Source of the DNA: JAVBSX01 sp031549145
Lineage (GTDB): Bacteria; Planctomycetota; Planctomycetia; Pirellulales; Thermoguttaceae
Reading direction: 5' to 3'
DNA length: 19,402 nucleotides
Assembly: GCA_031549145.1 (NCBI GenBank)
Contig: JAVBQI010000240.1
Coordinates: 1-19,402 of the forward strand
In this document: piece after piece, positions 5,568 through 13,183 of the stretch
Layout of the letters: every line of letters begins with the position of its first letter
Numbering within the stretch: the first letter of the stretch is position 1
Position numbers and translations under genes: made by a program
Notes under the pieces: model-generated
The model's input: only the letters and a program-made list of their open reading frames with translations
The model's database searches: none
What the model was told of the DNA's origin: nothing

Positions 5568-7091
5568 CTAACCGTCCCGCTGCCCGTTTTCTTCGATGAT
5601 CGACATCAGCTTGATGAGATGAAAGATCACGAAAAACACGACGACGACGGCGGCGACGATCTTAATCACGTCGAAAAACGACCTTTGCGTCTGTTGCGGA
5701 CCGCCAAGATTCGGTTCCGAAAGGCTCGTTTCGACCACCGTTCCCCCCAAGGTCGGAAACCGGGTCGCGTATTTTTCTTCCGGGTCGCTTTTTCGGGCCG
5801 CCGGCACGGTTTCGACATAAGCACTACTTAAAGGCTCGGCATTTGTCCGCGCGGTTTGTCGGTTTTGGTTTTCAAAAGAATCGTTTCGATTTTGTTGGCC
5901 GCGAACCGGCGTGCTCGGAATGATCTCGCGGACGGAGGAATTGATCGCGACGCGGCTCGGTTGCACTGTTCCAGAAGAAGCGACGCTGCCCGCTCCCGAA
6001 GAGAATGTCGGGGTTTGTCGTTCGCCCAAGCCCGGCAGGTTAGTAGAAGACGCATTGTTCGTTCGCGCAAGCGGCGCGGAAACCGTGTTGTTCGAAGCCG
6101 GTACGACAGTCTGCCGCTCAAACGGCGGGAAGGCGGGAAAAAAGCCGATTTGCGACTGGGCCTGTTCCTGGGCCGGGATGCTTTTGACGGCGGTTCGCGA
6201 AGCCGCGGACCCGCGACCGCCGAACGAAGAGCCCGATGTGCTTCGAGAGGAGGCGACGACGATCCCGGTTTCTTCTTCCGTCGCGAGTTGCGTCCGCGTT
6301 AACTGCGTTCCCTCGAGCAGACTATGCGACGGGCGGCCCGGCTCGATCGAAGCAAAAAGCGTTTCCGGCTCCTTCGGAGAGGCGGCGATTTTTTCGCGGG
6401 ATTGCTTCGCGAAAATCCGTATCCGTTCGCAACAGCTGCCGGCCGTGTTTTGCAAATCCGAGCCGAACAAAACCCCGGAAATTTCCCCCTTTCGGTTGAA
6501 AATCGGGCCTCCGGAATCTCCTTGCCGGGCACTGACGGACACTTCGATCAACTCGTTCGGAAAGCCGATTTCCGGGGCGATGTATTTCGTGCAACGACCG
6601 CCGATCAGGCGATACTTCCCGTTGCCGTAGCCGGCGATCCAAAGCGGATCGTCGATTTTTGGCGTTTCTTTCGAAATCGCGACGATTGGAATGTTTGTCG
6701 GTTTGGATGTCAAGAGCAGGGCCAAATCCCAGGTTTTGTCGTAAGAGACGACCGAGGCGAACGAGGCGAAACCGTTCGGAAAATGAACCTGGACCAAGCC
6801 GACCGTTTCGCGAACAACATGCCAATTGGTGATAACCAGCCCGTATTGGCCGGTTTCGCCGATCAGCGTTCCGGAGCCGAACGAATGCGCACCTTTTTCG
6901 AATGCAAGGATTCTTGCAACCGAAGGGTGAGGGTCGCTCGCCGGATTCCATTTTTTGGGATTGGCATTCGAAGCATAAGGGGCGGAAAGAGGAGCCCCGC
7001 TCTTCTTATCCGTCAAGTTTTGCGCAAATATCGCATTTTCCCAAATCGTTAGAATAAGGACGAGCGTAATAGTTGCTGTCAGCGGCTTCAT
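5568..7091 (-). CDS. secreted trypsin-like serine protease with C-terminal membrane anchor
   Basis: This is a predicted envelope endopeptidase of the trypsin/S1 fold, 507 aa. A signal peptide covers about residues 1-24 (ending IFAQ). The protease domain spans about 55-240. The catalytic triad is visible: His91 in TNWHVV, Asp122 in WDLALL and Ser193 in GDSGGP, with an oxyanion-type Gly191. A CC pair occurs at 220-221. Residues about 240-465 are a low-complexity Ser/Thr/Pro/Gln/Arg-rich linker. A hydrophobic segment (about 474-495, KIVAAVVVVFFVIFHLI) then anchors the chain, followed by a short charged tail. There is no PDZ domain, so it is not a standard DegP/HtrA. The domain would face outward from the inner membrane or into the periplasm. 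Substrate unknown. Confidence 0.88.
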   Translation of the reverse strand: MKPLTATITLVLILTIWENAIFAQNLTDKKSGAPLSAPYASNANPKKWNPASDPHPSVARILAFEKGAHSFGSGTLIGETGQYGLVITNWHVVRETVGLVQVHFPNGFASFASVVSYDKTWDLALLLTSKPTNIPIVAISKETPKIDDPLWIAGYGNGKYRLIGGRCTKYIAPEIGFPNELIEVSVSARQGDSGGPIFNRKGEISGVLFGSDLQNTAGSCCERIRIFAKQSREKIAASPKEPETLFASIEPGRPSHSLLEGTQLTRTQLATEEETGIVVASSRSTSGSSFGGRGSAASRTAVKSIPAQEQAQSQIGFFPAFPPFERQTVVPASNNTVSAPLARTNNASSTNLPGLGERQTPTFSSGAGSVASSGTVQPSRVAINSSVREIIPSTPVRGQQNRNDSFENQNRQTARTNAEPLSSAYVETVPAARKSDPEEKYATRFPTLGGTVVETSLSEPNLGGPQQTQRSFFDVIKIVAAVVVVFFVIFHLIKLMSIIEENGQRDG

Positions 7092-7668
7092 TCGCTCTGT
7101 TTTTTTCCTTATCGGGCTACGGCTATGACTTTCTTTTCTCGCCGCTGCGCCTCATTTTGGAGGATTCGCTTGAGGAGGTGAACCCTGAGTTTTTCAAGCT
7201 CCTTTGCTTTGGAAGTCTGTTCTTTTTCCGGTTTCATACACGATTCCCAATCGATCGAACTTGGTTGCACACTTTCTCATTTCGGTCCCGTTGTCGGGAT
7301 TAATGAATACGAACCGCCATTTCCTAGTTTCGGTTGCTTGGGAGAGGAAAAATAAGGAAACCCTTTTGAGCCGGAAAATCGGGCATTGCCGTTACAACCC
7401 GCAAAGCCTGACGGGGGTTAACACAGGAAAATGAAAGCCATGCACGGAGTATTGACAGTTCATAGACGTAATGGTCCGTCTATATGCTTTGCACTTTTTC
7501 GCCTTCGATTTTGGGTGTCGGAATTTTATTGGCATTCGGAGGTCGAACGCCGATCTTAGCCGGCCTTTTAAAAACGCAATAAAATCATACGCGACAGCGT
7601 GTTGCGGTTTTCTTGCACGAAAAATATAATGCGGTGTGTTCGGGACATTTCCAAGTCTTTGAAAAATC
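7092..7668. other. 577-bp region without a convincing gene
   Basis: This separates the divergent protease (minus) and unknown gene (plus). Short open frames on both strands have no recognisable motif, no good ribosome site and no family-like composition. It contains a 7-bp inverted repeat (ATAGACG at 7462-7468, CGTCTAT at 7477-7483) and a good promoter candidate near its right end. I see no tRNA or structured RNA I can name. A decayed gene cannot be excluded. Confidence 0.5.
7602..7630 (+). promoter_or_regulatory. sigma-70-type promoter upstream of the 484-aa unknown gene
   Basis: TTGCGG (7602-7607) and a perfect TATAAT (7625-7630) are separated by 17 bp. The predicted start of transcription near 7637 gives a leader of about 30 nt before the ATG at 7669. 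The -35 matches only half of TTGACA, but the spacing and the -10 are ideal. Confidence 0.55.
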
Positions 7669-9123
7669 ATGGAAAGCGACAAAAAACGTTTGCAGCCTTC
7701 GCAACCCTTCATTTCACACGAAAATGAGCCTGAATCCAAACGTTATGAAATTCGCCCACTTTTATTGGGCGACGATTATCAGGAATTCGAACGCGCGGCC
7801 AAGGATTATATTAGCACGGATATTAAATCGTTCGTCGAAAAACATCCTTTCTACCGGCTGTACTTCGATTGGGTCGAGGATGAAGACCTGGAATCCTTCC
7901 TGGACAACCTGGAGCACCCGCCGCATTTAAGCGAGTTGTTGATCTATTGCGGAAGGACGCGAGGAAAACTTTTTCACTTCATGGATGACGGTGATCAGGA
8001 TTTCCCGGAAATCATTCAATTCATTTCAAAGAATGTCGAACTGCGGGGAAAACCTTTGAGTTTCCCACATGATCCCAAGGGAGAAACCCTGCTTCAGCTG
8101 TCAAATTACGATACGAATTCCTCACCTGATTTTTTCAGGAAAGCGGACGAACTCCTGTCCGCGATCGGCTTGCGATTGGTCACATTAGTTGATTCGTTCA
8201 TGGGCAGTCCGCTGGCTGAATTTTATTTCGGCGTTTTGTCCGAAACGGATATGCTTGCCGTTGACTCAAAGCACTGGCAGGAAGGGAAATGGAAACTTAC
8301 GCTGGTCCGAGGATTGGATGCCATATTCAAGCAAATCGATTACAGCAAAGAACTTAAAAAATATCTTGCGCACGCGAGTTTCAAATCCCCCGATGCACGA
8401 TTGCTTTTATTCGCGAAGGTCTCGCTGGACAACGATTTTCCCCGGTTCGCGTCCATGCTTGACGAGTTGGAAAAATTAACGCATGAGCAATTTACGAGCA
8501 AGCATTCGGCGTTCATCAAGGATGTTTTTCATCCGAACATCGAGGAAGTTTCGGAACGTGACGCCCAAACATGGTATTTTTGCGATTACCGTATGAACTT
8601 CGACGGCATTTATGTTCCATCGCTGCCTGAGTATTTCTACATGGATTACGCCCAATGGAAAGGAAGGTCCTGCTGGGTCGATTGGAGCGGCGAAGGCGAA
8701 TCGGGGGAACTCGCCGGCAACATCGACAAAATGTTGGCCCGGAACTGGAATTCCCGGTTCGAGTGGGATACCGATGAGTTCGACTCTCAAATCAATTTTG
8801 AAGAGATAGAGCGAGGGCAATATATCCTGCTGCTGTTTCGGGCTGTTGACGCCAAACTTCAGTCGCAGGGTTTCCGGCTTGTCATTTTCTCGATGGGAGA
8901 CGACGCCTATCATTACACAGTGCTCCCATCGGATGCCGCCGAAAGAGTTTATGGTTTATGTTGGGGAGAGGGATTTATAGTCCATTCAATCGACTGTTCT
9001 CCAAGCGGGAAATTGGCCTGGAGCATGTTTTGGGGCGGGCTCTGGCAGTCTTTTGTCCATAAAATTAGAATCGCGGCTTTTAACTTCAAGTGGCATTTTA
9101 AGAACTTGCGCAAAAAATCCTAA
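7669..9123 (+). CDS. hypothetical protein, 484 aa, function unknown
   Basis: I do not recognise this protein with confidence. It has no signal peptide or membrane segment, so it is probably cytoplasmic. The N-terminal half is acidic and helical (for example DWVEDEDLESFLDNLEH at 67-83). The C-terminal part (about 300-440) is unusually rich in Trp, Tyr and Phe. It includes CWVDWSGEGESGELAGNI, a predicted helix, then GFRLVIFSMGDDAYHYTVLP (401-420) and CWGEGF. That last stretch faintly recalls DUF6630-type proteins, in which a strand with a Gly/Ser-Asp-x-Tyr motif precedes a V-x-P strand. This is a weak suggestion only. The C-terminus is basic (KIRIAAFNFKWHFKNLRKKS). The start at 7669 fits the promoter spacing. 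Codon choice looks less GC-biased at third positions than in neighbours, so acquisition is possible. Confidence 0.72.
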   Translation: MESDKKRLQPSQPFISHENEPESKRYEIRPLLLGDDYQEFERAAKDYISTDIKSFVEKHPFYRLYFDWVEDEDLESFLDNLEHPPHLSELLIYCGRTRGKLFHFMDDGDQDFPEIIQFISKNVELRGKPLSFPHDPKGETLLQLSNYDTNSSPDFFRKADELLSAIGLRLVTLVDSFMGSPLAEFYFGVLSETDMLAVDSKHWQEGKWKLTLVRGLDAIFKQIDYSKELKKYLAHASFKSPDARLLLFAKVSLDNDFPRFASMLDELEKLTHEQFTSKHSAFIKDVFHPNIEEVSERDAQTWYFCDYRMNFDGIYVPSLPEYFYMDYAQWKGRSCWVDWSGEGESGELAGNIDKMLARNWNSRFEWDTDEFDSQINFEEIERGQYILLLFRAVDAKLQSQGFRLVIFSMGDDAYHYTVLPSDAAERVYGLCWGEGFIVHSIDCSPSGKLAWSMFWGGLWQSFVHKIRIAAFNFKWHFKNLRKKS

Positions 9124-9211
9124 TCTCTCTCAGGTCGGAATGACGAAAGGCAAGGTTCAAGTTTTTTGCACTGGCCAATGTCAGGTGCGATTCCCGTCCG
9201 CCAGGAAATTA

Positions 9212-9220
9212 TGGTAAAAT
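9212..9220 (+). promoter_or_regulatory. possible extended -10 promoter of the coiled-coil gene
   Basis: TGGTAAAAT fits an extended -10 (TGn followed by a hexamer one mismatch from TATAAT), about 43 nt before the ATG at 9263. No good -35 is present, which is tolerated for extended -10 promoters. Confidence 0.3.
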
Positions 9221-9262
9221 TTCGGGAGTATCTGCCGCATACTCAATTTTGGACCGCCGCCC

Positions 9263-10804
9263 ATGCCCAACAGAAACCTGCCGTTGCTTTTCGGGATTTT
9301 TCTTTTTTTCGGAACCGTTTGCTCCGCATTCGCCCTTTTTGCGCAGGACAATCCGTCTCGAAAACTCACTCCACTTCCGGAAAAGCAGCGGAATCTGCTC
9401 GAAAAACACGAACGGCTGGAGATGATTCTCTTGCGGATGGCCGAGAGTGACATGTCTTCGAACCCGCGTCGGGCGGCGCTCTTGAAAAAAGTGCTTGGGG
9501 TGAGCAAGGATCGGCTCATCACGATGCGGATGGACGAGATCGGCGCGATTCTCGAACGCAAGCGGCTCGCCCAGGCGATCGAAGGGCAGGAAGGGGTCGA
9601 GAAAGATCTCGCCGAACTATTGGCCCTGCTCGAAAGTGAGAATCGCGACCAGCGTCGTGAGGCGGAAAAAGAAAAAATCAAGGAACATCTCCGAGAGCTT
9701 GACGATTTGATTTTGCAGCAACGGGCTCTCAAGGGCAAAACGGCCGAAACGGAAAAAATCGAGCCGTTGTCCGAGACGCAGAATTCGCTTGAAAAAAAGG
9801 CGGCCGACCTCGCCCGACGGCTTGCCGAGTTGCAGGAGGTCGGTCCCGATTCCGAAAAGTCTTCTTCGAAAAAGGAGAGTCCGGACCAACAGGGAAAGCA
9901 GGGACAAAATCAAAGCCCGTCGGAACAGGATGATTCGAAATCGGAGGACGAAAAGTCCGAACAAAAGCTTTCGCCGACCCAAAAGGCGATGCAACAGGCC
10001 CGGCGACGGATGCAACGGGCGAAAGAGGAGTTGGAGAAATCACAAAAACGCGGCGCCGTCGACGAGCAGGAAGAGGCGATCGCCGAATTGCAGCAGGCCC
10101 GGGCTGCGTTGGAGCGGATTTTGCGGCAATTGCGGGAAGAGGAGATGATTCAAACGCTGCAATTTCTCGATGCGCGTGTTCGAAAAATGCTGCAACTGGA
10201 AAAAGCGATCCGGACACAAACGGAACGCTTGAGCACGGAGCAGGCGGCCGATTCGGCGGACCAAGAGGCGGCCGCCCGACGGGTGCAGGTTTTGGCGAGC
10301 CGGCTTGGGGCGGATCAAACGAAGGTGATCGAAGACGCCGATGCCGCTTTGCTGTTGCTCCGGGAGGACGGGACCGCCGCCGCGATGAGCGAATCGCTCC
10401 TGCAAAGCCGTTTCGACATGCTCGAGGTCGCGAACCGGCTCGGCCGCGCGGAAATCGGTCGCGCAACCGTTTCGCTCGAAGACTCGATCATCGAATCGTT
10501 GCAGGAAATGCTCGAAGCGCTCGAACAGGCGAAGAAGGAACTGCAAAAACGACAACAGGACGAGCAGGCGGGAGATGCCTCGCAATCGGAGGGGGAAGAC
10601 AGTTTGATCGGCATTTTGTCGGAACTTCGCATGATCCGGACGATGCAAAAGCGGGTCAACGAGCGAACGGCCCGATACGCGGAATTGTTGGGCGAGGGAA
10701 AGAGCGACCTTTCGGAACTCAAGGCCGGAGTCGAGGAGCTGACCCGACAGCAGGATCGCATTCAAAAAATCTTGCGTGATATTCGCTTGAAAAGAAATCA
10801 GTGA
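9263..10804 (+). CDS. exported coiled-coil protein of unknown function
   Basis: A 513-aa protein with an N-terminal signal peptide (hydrophobic residues 5-25, ending FALFAQ). The rest is almost entirely charged helix. Likely coiled coils run over about 88-190, 238-300, 300-360 and 410-505, with many heptads of Leu/Ala flanked by Glu/Lys/Arg/Gln. A disordered Ser/Lys/Gln/Glu/Asp-rich spacer covers about 194-236. No catalytic motif is visible. It is probably periplasmic and may be structural or scaffold-like; such proteins are frequent in planctomycetes, but I cannot name a family. A signal-anchored topology is the alternative. The 154-nt gap to the next gene contains its own promoter, so no operon is implied. 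Confidence 0.82.
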   Translation: MPNRNLPLLFGIFLFFGTVCSAFALFAQDNPSRKLTPLPEKQRNLLEKHERLEMILLRMAESDMSSNPRRAALLKKVLGVSKDRLITMRMDEIGAILERKRLAQAIEGQEGVEKDLAELLALLESENRDQRREAEKEKIKEHLRELDDLILQQRALKGKTAETEKIEPLSETQNSLEKKAADLARRLAELQEVGPDSEKSSSKKESPDQQGKQGQNQSPSEQDDSKSEDEKSEQKLSPTQKAMQQARRRMQRAKEELEKSQKRGAVDEQEEAIAELQQARAALERILRQLREEEMIQTLQFLDARVRKMLQLEKAIRTQTERLSTEQAADSADQEAAARRVQVLASRLGADQTKVIEDADAALLLLREDGTAAAMSESLLQSRFDMLEVANRLGRAEIGRATVSLEDSIIESLQEMLEALEQAKKELQKRQQDEQAGDASQSEGEDSLIGILSELRMIRTMQKRVNERTARYAELLGEGKSDLSELKAGVEELTRQQDRIQKILRDIRLKRNQ

Positions 10805-10842
10805 GTGTCGTCGGCGTCTGCGCCGCTCGGCTAAACGGGCTT

Positions 10843-10860
10843 TTGCGAAAGATTTCGCAA
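10843..10860. promoter_or_regulatory. perfect palindrome, operator or weak terminator
   Basis: TTGCGAAA and TTTCGCAA form a perfect 8-bp inverted repeat around GA, ending 2 nt before the -35 hexamer of the next gene. No T-tract follows, which favours a dimeric regulator site over a terminator. A half-site-like TTGCGA recurs as the -35 itself. Confidence 0.45.
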
Positions 10861-10862
10861 TC

Positions 10863-10891
10863 TTGCGAGTCGGGTTCGTTCCTTGTATAAT
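10863..10891 (+). promoter_or_regulatory. sigma-70-type promoter of the first Tat-exported TIM-barrel gene
   Basis: TTGCGA (10863-10868) and TATAAT (10886-10891) are separated by exactly 17 bp, with a TG just before the -10. Transcription should begin near 10898, giving a leader of about 60 nt before the ATG at 10959. Confidence 0.65.
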
Positions 10892-10958
10892 TATTGTTCC
10901 GTCTCAAAAACGGTTCATTTTCAGCCCCTCGGCGGGAGCCTTTTCCGAAAAGTTTTTT

Positions 10959-11990
10959 ATGAAAACAACGCGCAGAGAATTTTTGGCGACGGCGGGTGCC
11001 GTTTCGGCCGGGCTCGCTCTCGGCGGCGGGGCGATCGGGCTTCGAACGGCTCAAGCCGGGAACACGCCTACGAAAGCCTATAAAACCCAACTGTACAAAT
11101 CGAAGATCGACATTGCTCCGACCGATGAGCTTTGCGAGCATTGGTTGGCCGCTGGTTTCGAGGGACTGGAACTGAAAGCCTGGAAAGTGCCGGTTGAAGA
11201 AGCCCGCAAGTCCCGGCAAATCGCGGACAAACACGGTTTTCGGTTGCATTCGGTGATGCGGGGGCGGGCGCTTTTCAATCATAAAGACGAATCGATCCGG
11301 CGGCGGTCGATCGAAGACACCAAGCACGGCTTTTTGACCTCGGCCGCCTACGGAGCGGAGACGTTGCTCTTTGTTCCCTGCTCGATCGGCGACGGAGCGT
11401 TCGCGATGCCCGATCCGTGGGATTACGAAGTCGATTTCGACCCGGCGACGCTGATGGTCAAATCGGTTGTTCCCGGCGACAACTCGAAATATGTCGATTA
11501 CATTGCCCGATACAACGAATCGACCGCAATGTCGATTCAAGCGTTCGAGGAACTGATTCCGATCGCGGCCAAAGAGGGGGTGATCATGGGGATCGAACAT
11601 GTTTTGAACAATCTCTGGTGCACGCCCGAGCATTTCGCGGCGTTTATCCGTTATTTCAATACGCCCTGGTTGCTCGGATATTTCGACGCCGCGAACAACG
11701 CAAAATATTCGAAGCCGGAACTTTGGGTCCGGGCGTTGGGACATTCGCTGGTCAAGCTGCATCTCAAGGGTTACAAAATCACCCAAGAGCGCGGCAAACG
11801 GGGCGGCGGCGAAGGGGATTGGTCCAAAGTCGACGAATCGACGATCGACTGGAAGGCGATTCGCGACGCGTTGGAAGATGTCAACTTCAACGGTTGGGTT
11901 TCGATCGAGGAGCGTGGGCAGACCGATGAGCGTTACGCTCAAATCATCGGCGAGTTCGACGCGGGAACGTTGGTTAACAAGAGGCTCTAG
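10959..11990 (+). CDS. Tat-exported sugar phosphate isomerase/epimerase-like TIM-barrel protein, copy 1
   Basis: This 343-aa protein belongs to the xylose isomerase-like TIM-barrel (AP endonuclease 2) family, whose members interconvert sugars or cyclitols using a divalent metal. Residues 1-33 are a twin-arginine signal (TTRREFLATAGAVSAG), so it is exported folded. The barrel includes AGFEGLELKAW, LHSVMRG, AAYGAETLLFVPC and GVIMGIEHVLNNLW. Candidate metal ligands, by spacing with tagatose 3-epimerase relatives, are Glu213, Asp243, His268 (KLHLKG) and Glu317 (SIEERG). An upstream in-frame start at 10863 was rejected because it overlaps the -35 and buries the Tat motif. It is about half identical by eye to the next gene, but reads FDAANNAKYS where that has FDLGNHTKYS. 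The real substrate is unknown. Confidence 0.87.
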   Translation: MKTTRREFLATAGAVSAGLALGGGAIGLRTAQAGNTPTKAYKTQLYKSKIDIAPTDELCEHWLAAGFEGLELKAWKVPVEEARKSRQIADKHGFRLHSVMRGRALFNHKDESIRRRSIEDTKHGFLTSAAYGAETLLFVPCSIGDGAFAMPDPWDYEVDFDPATLMVKSVVPGDNSKYVDYIARYNESTAMSIQAFEELIPIAAKEGVIMGIEHVLNNLWCTPEHFAAFIRYFNTPWLLGYFDAANNAKYSKPELWVRALGHSLVKLHLKGYKITQERGKRGGGEGDWSKVDESTIDWKAIRDALEDVNFNGWVSIEERGQTDERYAQIIGEFDAGTLVNKRL

Positions 11991-12128
11991 GCTTCGGGCT
12001 TCAGGCTTCAGGAATGCGTGCCAATACAGGCCGCGGGCAAAAAACGGAAGTGATTCGTCGATCAGAATTGTTCAAGCCCCCCGACACGCAACCTGAAATC
12101 TGAAGCCTGAAGTCTGAAGCCCGAAGCC
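11990..12128. repeat. inverted pair of heptamer tandem repeats
   Basis: The left block (11990-12012) holds three units of the type GGCTTCA plus GG. The right block (12092-12128) holds five units of the type TCTGAAG plus CC. The outer 23 nt on each side (11990-12012 and 12106-12128) are inverted repeats with a single mismatch. Inside them, TGCGTG (12015-12020) also pairs with CACGCA (12085-12090). The transcript between the two paralogs can therefore fold into a long hairpin. The left block starts on the last base of the copy-1 stop codon. Confidence 0.8.
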
Positions 12129-12137
12129 TTTAGCAAC

Positions 12138-12143
12138 AAGGAG
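12138..12143 (+). promoter_or_regulatory. Shine-Dalgarno site of copy 2
   Basis: AAGGAG lies 4 nt before the ATG at 12148, just after the heptamer block. It confirms that start. Confidence 0.65.
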
Positions 12144-12147
12144 ACAC

Positions 12148-13155
12148 ATGCAAACGACACGACGAAATTTTTTGGCGAGCACTTCCGCAGCACTTGCCTT
12201 GGGCGGGACGCTTTTTAACACTTCGGGCTCGACTCTCAAAGCCGCGACCGAGAAGGCACAACCGTTTCGCACGAAACTGTACAAGGCGTTGATCGGAGCG
12301 AGTCCGACCGAGGAGATTTGCGAAACCTGGAAGAAGGCCGGTTTCGAGGGTATGGAGGTTACCAACTGGAATGTTTCTCCGACCGAAGCCCAAAAGGCCC
12401 GGCTGATCGCGGAAAAGCACGACTTTTACCTGCATTCGGTGATGCGTGGCTGGGCGGAGTTCAACAACAAGGACGAATCGCTCGCGAAAAAATCGATTGA
12501 AGAAACTAAAACGGCGATTCGCGCGGCGGCCGCCTATGGGGCCGAGACCATTTTGCTGGTTCCCTGTCGCGTCGGGGGAATGAAAATGCCCGAGGCTTGG
12601 AATTTCGATATCGGTTTCGACCCGTTGACGCTCGTCGTTAAATCGGTCACTTCGGGAGACAACTCGGAATTCGCCGAGTACATCGCGGCCCAAAACGCCT
12701 CGACCGAAGCGACGCTCCGGGCCGTCGAAGAGCTGATCCCGGTCGCCGCGAAAGAAGGTGTGATCATCGCGATCGAAAACGTTTGGAACAACCTTTGGAG
12801 CACGCCGGAATACGCGGCGGCGCTGATTCGGCATTTCGACAATCCCTGGGTCAAAGCGTATTTCGATCTCGGCAACCACACGAAATACTCGAAAGCGGAA
12901 TACTGGATCGAAGCGTTCGGCTCGCTCATGGTCAAGCTGCACATCAAAGGCTTCAACATCACGAAACCGTTGGGCAAACGCGGCGGCGGCGAAGGGGATT
13001 GGTGCAACATCGACAAGGCGAACATCGATTGGAAGTCGATTCGCGTCGCCTTGGAAAACGTCGGCTACAACGGTTGGATTTCGATCGAAGAGAAAGGGTA
13101 TACCGACGAACAGTTCAGCAAAGTGCTCGACGATTTTATCGCCGGGACGTTATGA
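12148..13155 (+). CDS. Tat-exported sugar phosphate isomerase/epimerase-like TIM-barrel protein, copy 2
   Basis: A 335-aa paralog of the preceding gene, same family and fold. The Tat signal is TTRRNFLASTSAALALGG (3-20). Conserved blocks are AGFEGMEVTNW, LHSVMRGWAEFNNKDES, AAYGAETILLVPC, GVIIAIENVWNNLW and GKRGGGEGDW. Candidate metal ligands are Glu210, Asp240, His265 and Glu314. His244, four residues after Asp240 (FDLGNH), sits where related epimerases often have a substrate-contacting His; copy 1 has Asn there, so the two may differ in substrate or activity. A nearby AAGGAG supports the start. Only 28 bp separate its stop from the convergent barrel gene. It could be transcribed with copy 1 through the repeat region. 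Substrate not predictable. Confidence 0.88.
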   Translation: MQTTRRNFLASTSAALALGGTLFNTSGSTLKAATEKAQPFRTKLYKALIGASPTEEICETWKKAGFEGMEVTNWNVSPTEAQKARLIAEKHDFYLHSVMRGWAEFNNKDESLAKKSIEETKTAIRAAAAYGAETILLVPCRVGGMKMPEAWNFDIGFDPLTLVVKSVTSGDNSEFAEYIAAQNASTEATLRAVEELIPVAAKEGVIIAIENVWNNLWSTPEYAAALIRHFDNPWVKAYFDLGNHTKYSKAEYWIEAFGSLMVKLHIKGFNITKPLGKRGGGEGDWCNIDKANIDWKSIRVALENVGYNGWISIEEKGYTDEQFSKVLDDFIAGTL

Positions 13156-13183
13156 TGTTTGTTGCGAATGCTTGCGTCGCGGC

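Noticed and set aside
7452..7486. TTGACA at 7452 as a promoter for the 484-aa gene
   Set aside because: The -35 is perfect, but the nearest -10-like sequences lie 21-23 bp away. The TTGCGG-17-TATAAT pair at 7602-7630 is far better placed.
7392..7739. 115-codon minus-strand frame in the gene-poor region
   Set aside because: There is no ribosome site and no recognisable motif. It overlaps the start of the 484-aa gene and its promoter, and its composition looks random.
10863..10958. Upstream start adding 32 residues to TIM-barrel copy 1
   Set aside because: The extension overlaps the promoter and would place the twin-arginine motif internally. The ATG at 10959 gives a standard Tat signal.
10719..11942. 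407-codon minus-strand open frame opposite the first TIM-barrel gene
   Set aside because: It mirrors the plus-strand gene, has no family motif, and arises from third-position GC bias. The plus-strand protein has a Tat signal and conserved barrel motifs.
7092..13155. A defence or toxin-antitoxin island around the unknown gene
   Set aside because: No nuclease, helicase, TIR, transposase or toxin motif is visible in the unknown protein or its neighbours, which are envelope and sugar-related proteins.
13156..13183. A terminator in the 28-bp gap between TIM-barrel copy 2 and the barrel gene
   Set aside because: No stem with a T-tract is present. The short convergent gap may rely on transcript overlap or Rho.
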